Source of the DNA: Synechococcus sp. MED650
Lineage (GTDB): Bacteria; Cyanobacteriota; Cyanobacteriia; PCC-6307; Cyanobiaceae
Assembly: GCA_002691345.1 (NCBI GenBank)
Contig: NZHI01000050.1
Location: forward strand, 25,859-39,036
DNA length: 13,178 nucleotides
Direction: 5' to 3'
The notes beneath the pieces are model-generated. The model ran no database searches, had not been told where the DNA came from, and worked only from the letters and a program-made list of their open reading frames with translations. The position numbers and the translations under genes are program-made. This document shows, piece after piece, positions 7,281 through 13,178 of this stretch. Every line of letters begins with the position of its first letter. The first letter of the stretch is position 1.

Positions 7281-8591
7281 TCAGTATCCGTGCAGGGGCT
7301 TCAGGATCAATTCGGCCAGTCGGTCGCTCCCACCGGAAGGCCCCATGCGGCGCGTTCCGATTGCTCCCAGTTTCGTTCTGGATGCTGCGTCGGTCAGGAG
7401 TTGGTTCAGTTGATCCACGAGCACAGCCTCACTGGGGCAGGCGCGCACTGCGCCGCCAAGAAGTCGGCTCTGCCGTTGGGCGAAGGATCGCTTGAACTGT
7501 GGGCCTGCCCCTGGTAACGACAGCGCGGGAATCCCAAGCCCTACCAGCTGTTCTGTGGCAGTGCCCGCTGTGGCAACGCCGGCTTCTGCCCAGCTTGCCC
7601 AGCTTGCGAAGCAGCCGCGCCCGATGAGAACGAGGTGGGCCCCTCGCACCCAGCAGGATTCTGCGCCGAGAGCCTCTGAGGGGGGAAGGCTTTGCCGAAA
7701 GCCCAGATCCGCCAAGGTGGTGTTCAACCTCGCCGCATCCGGCTGGTTGCCCACGGCCACGAGCAATGCCACTGGCACGGGTGCCGGCAGGGCCAGAACG
7801 GCTCTGGTGAGCCGAAGAAAATTGCGATGGGCCTCAGGCATGCGACTCCCGCAGAGCAGGAGCACCCGGCGACAGCGTTGCAGGGCGTGAGGAACCGGGC
7901 TGATCTCCAGCCCATCCATCATCGGATTTCCAGGTGCCAGGGCCTTCACTCCCTTACGCCTGAGCCCGCGGGCTGTGAGTCGATCCCGCATCGCCACCAA
8001 CCGACAGCGGGCGGACTGCATCAGCCGCCATTCCCAGGGATCCCATTCGCTTCCCTTCAAGCGGTGGTAACGGTCGCTGAAGGCTTGGCCAGGGCCGCTT
8101 CGCCAGGTGTAGTCGCTTTTGGGCGTGCCGATGAAGCCAAAGTTGCTCCCTGAGCTCCAGGCCATCAGCAGGGGCAGCAGATCTCCCACGGCGATCACAG
8201 TGGTGTCACCACGGCCCAGCCGCCGTACCAGCAGCCATTGTTGCCAGCTCAGCAGCGGTAAACCTGCGCTGAGATCTGCCAGCAAGCCGCGCAGGCTCTG
8301 GTTGCTGAAGCCTCCGCTGGGTAGTGCTGCGGAAGGGCCAATCCGATGCAGCCATCCCTGCTCAACAGCTGTGTCGAAGGCGCGACCTTGACCGACCAGA
8401 GGAAGCACGTTGATGGAGAGTTTTGGAGCACGCCGATGGACGGCTTCGATCACCCGAAGCGTGATCAAATCCTCCCCATGCCCGTTGCAGAGGAAAAGCA
8501 GGCTGGGCCTGCCATGGCTGATACGATCCCCTGATGGGAGCGGAAGTTCCCGACTGGCGGCATGGCCAAGTGGTAAGGCAGAGGATTGCAA
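7281..8591 (-). CDS. LpxB-related glycosyltransferase (lipid-A-disaccharide synthase-related family)
   Basis: About 400-436 residues resembling the cyanobacterial and plastid family described as lipid-A-disaccharide synthase-related. With numbering from 8591, the N-terminal Rossmann strand and glycine loop are LLFLCNGHGEDL at 31-42; then VIAVGDLLP at 132-140, GTPKSDYTW at 155-163, APGNPMMDG at 219-227, VLLLCGSR at 243-250, and the donor-site-like GTATEQLVGLGIPALSLPG at 343-361. The GHGED loop differs from the GExSGD of true LpxB, so substrate and product are unknown; a membrane glycolipid role is only inferred. The start is unresolved. The first possible initiator is TTG at 8591-8589, which is antisense to the tRNA-Cys anticodon loop. 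No ATG, GTG or TTG lies between it and the conserved core, whose next in-frame TTG comes after GHGED. It is followed by the 85-residue gene. Confidence 0.82.
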   Translation of the reverse strand: MQSSALPLGHAASRELPLPSGDRISHGRPSLLFLCNGHGEDLITLRVIEAVHRRAPKLSINVLPLVGQGRAFDTAVEQGWLHRIGPSAALPSGGFSNQSLRGLLADLSAGLPLLSWQQWLLVRRLGRGDTTVIAVGDLLPLLMAWSSGSNFGFIGTPKSDYTWRSGPGQAFSDRYHRLKGSEWDPWEWRLMQSARCRLVAMRDRLTARGLRRKGVKALAPGNPMMDGLEISPVPHALQRCRRVLLLCGSRMPEAHRNFLRLTRAVLALPAPVPVALLVAVGNQPDAARLNTTLADLGFRQSLPPSEALGAESCWVRGAHLVLIGRGCFASWASWAEAGVATAGTATEQLVGLGIPALSLPGAGPQFKRSFAQRQSRLLGGAVRACPSEAVLVDQLNQLLTDAASRTKLGAIGTRRMGPSGGSDRLAELILKPLHGY

Positions 8592-8626
8592 ATCCTTTAT
8601 CCCCAGTTCGAATCTGGGTGCCGCCT
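8556..8626 (+). tRNA. tRNA-Cys (anticodon GCA)
   Basis: A 71-base cloverleaf can be read directly. The acceptor stem GGCGGCA pairs perfectly with TGCCGCC (8619-8625), with U at 8626 as discriminator. The anticodon stem GAGGA/TCCTT encloses the loop TTGCAAA, with anticodon GCA at 8588-8590. The T arm CCCAG-TTCGAAT-CTGGG is canonical. No CCA is encoded. The gene lies opposite the 5' end of the LpxB-related reading frame. TACGAT at 8522-8527 is a weak -10 candidate inside that gene. The secreted-protein gene ends 11 bases downstream on the other strand. Confidence 0.96.
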
Positions 8627-8637
8627 TTGATCGATCA

Positions 8638-9111
8638 TCAGATCTGGGCCTCTGCGCTCACGTCAATCAATTGTCCGCGATGACTCTCGCAGTTGATCAA
8701 GCGGTCGTTGATGCGACAGGTGCCACGCACCGTTCGCGCTGTGGGAAGTCCTCGAGGGAGTCCTCGTTTGTCGAATTCCACCCAGGCAATGCTGATGATG
8801 TCTGCTTTCCAGCGACGTCCACTTAATTGGCAGTTGCCTTTCTCGCAGCGTAGGGGGCTGGGTTGTTCGCGCGCTAGAGCGACAAAGCTGAGCTGATGGC
8901 TGCTGCCGGGGGTTTCGCCGGGGCCCGTAAAGCGGATGCGTAGACCATCGCTTCCGGTGTCGCTGATTTGCAGTCGGTTGCAGGAACGTTTGATGTCGCC
9001 CCGTTCGATCCGACAGCGGCGTGTGGCCTGCTCCACCCGACCAAAGCCACGCGCTTGACCTGCCGAAGTTGGCAGGACGAACACGAGGAGAGCCATCCAC
9101 CAGATCTTCAT
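8638..9111 (-). CDS. Secreted six-cysteine protein of unknown function
   Basis: 157 residues from the ATG at 9111. The start MKIWWMALLVFVLPTSAGQA is a clear Sec signal peptide with likely cleavage near residue 20, so the mature protein should be periplasmic or outside the cell. It carries six cysteines at 33, 44, 89, 94, 132 and 141, spaced as three neighbouring pairs (RCRIERGDIKRSC, RCEKGNC, TCRINDRLINC), which suggests disulfides. No enzyme motif is seen and I do not recognise the family. The frame could extend to 9135 (MRGRQRLLMK), but 9111 gives the better signal peptide. Its start shares the A of the preceding stop (TGATG) with the 53-residue gene, so translation is probably coupled. Confidence 0.78.
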   Translation of the reverse strand: MKIWWMALLVFVLPTSAGQARGFGRVEQATRRCRIERGDIKRSCNRLQISDTGSDGLRIRFTGPGETPGSSHQLSFVALAREQPSPLRCEKGNCQLSGRRWKADIISIAWVEFDKRGLPRGLPTARTVRGTCRINDRLINCESHRGQLIDVSAEAQI

Positions 9112-9272
9112 CAGTAATCGCTGTCGGCCACGCACATGCCCAGACAGCGAATGCCGTTGCTGGCTGTTCTTCGGCAGTGATTGCAGAGGATTCGTTCCTC
9201 GTCAAGGCTGGGCTGTGCGCCTTGATCCCGAGGATGGGGTTCCGAGGGATGGGATCCAGCTGTTCCGGCCAT
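9111..9272 (-). CDS. Small four-cysteine (zinc-ribbon-like) protein, 53 aa
   Basis: A short frame from ATG 9272 to TGA 9111. The N-terminal half is Pro/Gly/Ser-rich and looks disordered. The C-terminal half carries CNHC (Cys30, Cys33) and CLGMC (Cys43, Cys47), giving C-x2-C-x9-C-x3-C, and ends VADSDY. Four cysteines in two knuckle-like pairs suggest a small zinc site. From memory, similar short proteins with a CxxC, TASNGI-like and VADSDY-like ending occur in marine picocyanobacteria, but I cannot confirm that here. No signal peptide is present. It overlaps the secreted-protein start by one base and is head-to-head with the aldo/keto reductase, whose ATG is read from the same CATG on the other strand. 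Confidence 0.68.
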   Translation of the reverse strand: MAGTAGSHPSEPHPRDQGAQPSLDEERILCNHCRRTASNGIRCLGMCVADSDY

Positions 9273-10290
9273 GTCGCACGGGGACGGTTTCAACGAGATC
9301 ATGGCTGGCAGCAGCATGGGCCGGTTGAACGGCATCGGATTCGGCACCTGGGCTTGGGGCAACAAATTCGTTTGGGGGTACGACCCCCGACGGGATGACG
9401 ACCGTTTGCAAGCCACCTTTCGGCAGGCCGTTGGATCAGGGCTGAATCTGATTGATACGGCTGATTCCTACGGCACAGGACGCCTGAGTGGGCGCAGTGA
9501 AGCGTTGCTTGGAACCTTCATTGAAGAACTACCGCCAATGCGTCGTTCGCAGCTGCTGGTGGCAACAAAGCTTGCTCCATTTCCATGGCGACTCGGACGA
9601 CAGGGGCTGATGCGGGCCTTCCAGGCCAGCCGGCAGCGTCTCAGAGGGCATCTCCAGCGTGTGCAGTTGCACTGGAGTACAGCGCGCTATGCCCCGTGGC
9701 AGGAGACATCCCTTCTTGATGGACTGGCCGATCTGGTTGAGGCAGGCCAGGTAGCGGAACTGGGGCTGTCCAACGTTGGCCCCCAGCGGTTGATCACGAT
9801 TCACTCGCGTCTGGCAGATCGCGGCATCCCGCTTCGGAGTGTTCAGGTGCAGTGCTCGTTGCTGGCTCCGAATGATCAACGTCTGCGTGAGCTTGTCGCC
9901 GTCGCCAAGGACCTCGATGTTGAGCTGCTGGGCTACAGCCCGTTGGCCTTCGGCGTTCTCAGCTGCTCGCCAGGGATGGAAGCCAACGCTTCGCCAAGAA
10001 CCTGGTTGCGTCAGCGCTTGTTCCGGCGATTGATGCCCGCCAGTGTTGAGCTGCGCCGGAGCTTGGAGTCGATTGCCCAAGCTCGAGGGGTTTCGATGAC
10101 CCAAGTGGCGCTGAACTGGTGCCGGGCCTTTGGTACCACCCCGATCCCGGGAATTCGCACGGCAGCGCAAGCCCAAGATGTAGCTGGTGCCTTGACTTGG
10201 ACTCTGTCGGTTGAGGAAAAAACAGCCCTGGATCGCTCCCGGGAGCGTTGCCGGGAACGGATGCCAGACAATCCTTTTCAGAGCCGTTGA
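9271..10290 (+). CDS. Aldo/keto reductase family oxidoreductase
   Basis: Up to 339 residues. It has the AKR TIM-barrel landmarks: GFGTWAWGN at 23-31, NLIDTADSYG at 59-68 (Asp62, Tyr67), VATKLAP at 97-103 (Lys100) and VQLHW at 131-135 (His134). These form the conserved Asp-Tyr-Lys-His set for NAD(P)H-dependent carbonyl reduction. ELGLSNVGP at 163-171, QCSLLAP at 194-200, LGYSPLAFGVL at 220-230 and PIPGIR near 287-292 complete the cofactor-binding side. The substrate is unknown. Candidate starts are the ATGs at 9271, 9301 and 9316; the conserved core begins after residue 20, so a shorter start at 9301 or 9316 is quite possible and would separate it from the divergent 53-residue gene. It ends 5 bases from the convergent coiled-coil gene. 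Confidence 0.9.
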   Translation: MSHGDGFNEIMAGSSMGRLNGIGFGTWAWGNKFVWGYDPRRDDDRLQATFRQAVGSGLNLIDTADSYGTGRLSGRSEALLGTFIEELPPMRRSQLLVATKLAPFPWRLGRQGLMRAFQASRQRLRGHLQRVQLHWSTARYAPWQETSLLDGLADLVEAGQVAELGLSNVGPQRLITIHSRLADRGIPLRSVQVQCSLLAPNDQRLRELVAVAKDLDVELLGYSPLAFGVLSCSPGMEANASPRTWLRQRLFRRLMPASVELRRSLESIAQARGVSMTQVALNWCRAFGTTPIPGIRTAAQAQDVAGALTWTLSVEEKTALDRSRERCRERMPDNPFQSR

Positions 10291-10295
10291 TTCGC

Positions 10296-10925
10296 TCAGG
10301 CTTCGGAAGCCGATTCTGGAGCTGGACTGACCACGACCGGAAGGCTGTCGCTATCGCTGCGTATCGGAATCACCTTGTTATCGCTGGCAGGCTCGGAGGC
10401 TGCTGCTGCCGCTGTCTGCTGTTGTTCACAGGCCGTGAGGGCTTCCTGGAGAAGGGAATCGAATGTGGCTCCGGGCAGGCGGTGCCGGGCCACCTCCAGA
10501 AATGTTCGCGGCAAGGATTCGCCAGCGGCAGATCGCAGTGCTGGATTGTTTCGACGTTGTTCCTGTTCCTCCTGGATGGAACGGATGAAGCGTCGGGTGA
10601 CATCCCGTTTGGTGGAGGCCTTGATCAGTGTGTCCCTCTCCTGAGGACCGTGACTCAGCTCTTGCTCCATCTCCTGGATGCGCCGTTCGAGGCTCTCGAG
10701 CACTTCCTCAGCTTCCTTGCCGATGTGTGCGAGTTGACCATCGGAGAGATGGGGCAAATCCGCAACAAAAACTTTGCCGTGGTCGCGGAGGGTTAAAAAC
10801 GTTGGCCTTGCCGTTGGCCGCTGCCCCTGCTGACGGTCGTAGCCCGAGGTGATCGGCCGTCGGGGAGGAACTGGACCCGCTGAAGAGCGGCGACGGGTCA
10901 ACCTCTGAGGTTTATCAATGGGCAT
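10296..10925 (-). CDS. Hypothetical protein with central coiled coil (209 aa)
   Basis: I do not recognise a family. The N-terminus (1-42) is basic and Pro/Arg-rich (LTRRRSSAGPVPPRRP at 9-24) and probably disordered. Residues about 60-125 are strongly helical with heptad-like spacing (GKEAEEVLESLERRIQEMEQ at 69-88 and RRFIRSIQEEQEQRR at 111-125), suggesting a coiled coil. Residues 139-170 form another helical piece, followed by a low-complexity Ala/Ser tail with TAAAAASEPA at 171-180. There is no signal peptide or membrane segment. The basic start and acidic tail would fit a nucleic-acid-associated or scaffold protein, but that is speculation. It is downstream of purM on the same strand after a 119-base gap and convergent with the aldo/keto reductase. 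Confidence 0.72.
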   Translation of the reverse strand: MPIDKPQRLTRRRSSAGPVPPRRPITSGYDRQQGQRPTARPTFLTLRDHGKVFVADLPHLSDGQLAHIGKEAEEVLESLERRIQEMEQELSHGPQERDTLIKASTKRDVTRRFIRSIQEEQEQRRNNPALRSAAGESLPRTFLEVARHRLPGATFDSLLQEALTACEQQQTAAAAASEPASDNKVIPIRSDSDSLPVVVSPAPESASEA

Positions 10926-10951
10926 AGAAACGAAGATGTATCGGCGTTGCT

Positions 10952-10969
10952 ATCGGAGAAAGCTCCGAT
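10952..10969. repeat. Perfect 7-bp hairpin between purM and the coiled-coil gene
   Basis: ATCGGAG-AAAG-CTCCGAT forms a perfect 7-base stem with a 4-base loop. It sits 26 bases upstream of the coiled-coil gene start and 76 bases beyond the purM stop, in a 119-base gap. Neither strand shows a T-run after the stem, so it is not a canonical intrinsic terminator. It could be a leader hairpin or a protein site. The palindrome GCTTAAGC follows nearby at about 10972-10979. Confidence 0.4.
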
Positions 10970-11044
10970 GTGCTTAAGCCAAGCTTATTGGATGCATCGA
11001 GGGCTGGAGTGGTGAATCGGCTCGCGCTTTGAAAACTGACGCAT

Positions 11045-12082
11045 TCACCCCGGGAGCCCATGGACTGTTGGGCTGGCTTCAGAATCAGCAGAAACGACTG
11101 TCCCGATCACCCAGGCGTCGTGTTGTTGCTGATGGCATAGACGGAGAACGTCGCCCTCGCTGCCTGCTGGCACCACCAAGCAGAAGCCCACGCCCAGATT
11201 GAAGGTGTGCCAGAGATCCCGTTCCGGGATGTCGCCAGCGCTCTGAAGCCAGGAGAACAGAGGCGGTCTCGGCCAGCTGTCTGCATCGATGCGCGCCGAT
11301 GTTCCGGCTGGCAAGCAGCGGGGCAGGTTTTCAGGTAATCCGCCTCCGGTGATGTGAGCCATGCCGTGAAGCGTGGTGCCGTGGCTCAGCAGCGCTTGAA
11401 CAAGGCCGGCATACAGCGTTGTCGGAGCCAGAAGATCCTTAATCAAAGGCCGTTGATCGTTGTCGTATCGCGTCGCTGTGTCTGCGTTCGAACGTTCCAA
11501 CACTTTTCGCACCAAGCTGAAACCGTTGCTGTGCACGCCGCTGCTGCCAACTCCGATAACAACGTCGTCAGGGCGGATCTGTTGTCCGTCAATCAGGTCG
11601 TCTTCTTCCACCACAGCGACGCAGAACCCCGCGAGGTCGTAGCGACCGGCTGGATAGAAGCCCGGCATCTCGGCGGTTTCTCCTCCGAGCAACGCACAGC
11701 CGGATTGGCGACAGCCATCGGCAATCCCTTCCACCACCTCAGCCATTGCGGTGGGTGTGAGGGCGCCGGTGGCCATGTAATCCAGGAAGAACAACGGAGC
11801 AGCTCCCGACGTGATCACGTCGTTCACGCACATCGCCACCAAGTCGATGCCCACCCCGTGATGGCTGTTGTGTTCTTGAGCAAGCTCGAGCTTGGTTCCA
11901 ACCCCATCGGTTCCAGACACCAGCAGTGGCTTGCGCAGCCCGGCGGGTAGTCGCATCAGGCCTCCAAACCCTCCCAGGCCGCCGACCACCTCAGGGCGGT
12001 GGGTGGCTTCCACGGACGCCTTGATCCGTTGCACGAACGCACGTCCAGCTTCGACGTCCACGCCAGCGCTCTTGTAGTCCAT
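11045..12082 (-). CDS. purM: Phosphoribosylformylglycinamidine cyclo-ligase (AIR synthetase)
   Basis: A 345-residue enzyme of normal length for PurM. It closes the imidazole ring, converting FGAM and ATP to AIR, the fifth step of de novo purine synthesis, in the cytoplasm. The sequence starts [13 protein letters not shown] and has [12 protein letters not shown] at 57-68, [15 protein letters not shown] at 80-94, LDYMATG at 100-106, [13 protein letters not shown] at 131-143, [14 protein letters not shown] at 177-190 and [13 protein letters not shown] at 243-255. All ATP- and FGAM-binding signatures appear intact. The ATG at 12082 fits the family N-terminus. It is divergent from rlpA across a 317-base non-coding region, and is followed on the same strand by the coiled-coil gene. 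Confidence 0.97.
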   Translation of the reverse strand: MDYKSAGVDVEAGRAFVQRIKASVEATHRPEVVGGLGGFGGLMRLPAGLRKPLLVSGTDGVGTKLELAQEHNSHHGVGIDLVAMCVNDVITSGAAPLFFLDYMATGALTPTAMAEVVEGIADGCRQSGCALLGGETAEMPGFYPAGRYDLAGFCVAVVEEDDLIDGQQIRPDDVVIGVGSSGVHSNGFSLVRKVLERSNADTATRYDNDQRPLIKDLLAPTTLYAGLVQALLSHGTTLHGMAHITGGGLPENLPRCLPAGTSARIDADSWPRPPLFSWLQSAGDIPERDLWHTFNLGVGFCLVVPAGSEGDVLRLCHQQQHDAWVIGTVVSADSEASPTVHGLPG

Positions 12083-12399
12083 GGATTACGGGCCGATTGA
12101 ACGATCCTGCAATGCCGTGGATCCTGTGCCAAACAGCAGGCCGGCCTAGGTCCTGATTGGTTTTGCTTATTAGTGCGGCCTGAGCTGGCTTATGTCGCTG
12201 CCATGGGTCTGCTCCTTCAGGCGATAGCCGTGCCCACGAAAGTCCTATGCGTTCAAGTGGGAGTTGTGCCAATTGCTCTGGCGGACCCACGTAGGAATTT
12301 TGCGGAGCTGTTTTTAAGTTCTTGAACAAATTGAACGAAAAGACTTGCTTTTGATGAGGCGTTGTGTGACTCGTCTCGTTCCAGGGCCTGTCGTCATGC
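12083..12399. other. Non-coding stretch with nested inverted repeats, possible structured RNA upstream of rlpA
   Basis: No convincing gene lies in these 317 bases; the only frame through it is antisense to purM and low in plausible content. Several pairings nest on the plus strand: CCTGA (12179-12183) with TCAGG (12217-12221), enclosing TGGC (12186-12189) with GCCA (12200-12203). Next, TCCTA (12243-12247) pairs with TAGGA (12292-12296), enclosing GTGGG (12257-12261) with CCCAC (12286-12290) and GCCA (12268-12271) with TGGC (12279-12282). Alternatively CGTTCAA (12250-12256) pairs with TTGAACG (12331-12337). These could be a 5' leader of rlpA, a small RNA, or chance. The purM promoter must also lie in this region. 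No named riboswitch is recognised. Confidence 0.45.
12322..12339 (+). repeat. Tandem TTGAAC repeat (9-base period) upstream of rlpA
   Basis: TTGAACAAA is followed at once by TTGAACGAA, giving two near-identical 9-base units. GTTC at 12318-12321 adds a short inverted copy (GTTC-TT-GAAC). The AT-rich context 60-80 bases before the rlpA start would suit a regulator-binding direct repeat or a -35 region, but no clear -10 is visible. The second unit also overlaps the 3' arm of the CGTTCAA/TTGAACG pairing. Confidence 0.35.

Positions 12400-13178
<779 letters not shown>

Noticed and set aside
11354..11950. 198-codon plus-strand frame opposite purM
   Set aside because: It is antisense to intact, highly conserved purM motifs and has no recognisable content.
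12083..12399. c-di-AMP (ydaO) or glutamine riboswitch before rlpA
   Set aside because: ydaO elements often precede wall-hydrolase genes, but its conserved core strings were not found here; the glutamine aptamer core GGAAGUAGG is also absent. Kept only as an unnamed structured-RNA candidate.

Overview
The window looks like chromosomal DNA from a marine picocyanobacterium, most likely Synechococcus of the 5.1 group. This is inferred from the GC-rich coding style, the very tight gene packing, and cyanobacteria-typical genes: a cyanobacterial-type Mrp, aerobic HemF, a CCB1-like cytochrome b6 cofactor-assembly protein, an LpxB-related glycosyltransferase, and pantothenate synthetase directly after an RlpA-like protein. 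No mobile element, CRISPR array, rRNA or prophage gene was seen. It reads as core genome with a few lineage-specific small genes.

Layout from left to right. (i) 1-3192, minus strand: a three-gene operon reading mrp, rodA, then a soluble histidine kinase cut by the left edge. Gene spacing is 3 bases, then a 3-base overlap of stop and start. (ii) 3311-4399, plus: hemF, divergent from mrp. (iii) 4392-6223, minus: a small winged-helix-like protein, a CCB1-like membrane protein, and a membrane-anchored Amidase_3-type hydrolase whose end overlaps the end of hemF. (iv) 6338-6982, plus: an RNase D-type exonuclease, divergent from the winged-helix gene with a perfect inverted repeat between them. (v) 7004-8591, minus: an LpxB-related glycosyltransferase followed by an 85-residue conserved-looking protein; tRNA-Cys(GCA) lies antisense to the glycosyltransferase 5' end. 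(vi) 8638-9272, minus: a 53-residue four-cysteine protein translationally coupled to a secreted six-cysteine protein, head-to-head with (vii) an aldo/keto reductase at 9271-10290, plus. (viii) 10296-12082, minus: a coiled-coil protein of unknown function and purM. (ix) 12083-12399: the only long non-coding stretch, with several nested inverted repeats that could be a structured leader RNA or small RNA. (x) 12400-13178, plus: an RlpA-like protein and the start of panC, overlapping in a CTGA junction.

Themes. Cell envelope functions recur (RodA, amidase, RlpA-like, LpxB-related), mixed with tetrapyrrole, purine and pantothenate synthesis and photosynthetic complex assembly. Three genes (the histidine kinase, the LpxB-related protein and panC) have no ATG or GTG at the expected start and seem to use TTG or CTG. 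No clearly new multi-gene system is visible. The best candidates for undescribed biology are the structured region before rlpA, the coupled pair of cysteine-rich small proteins, and the inverted repeat beside the winged-helix gene.
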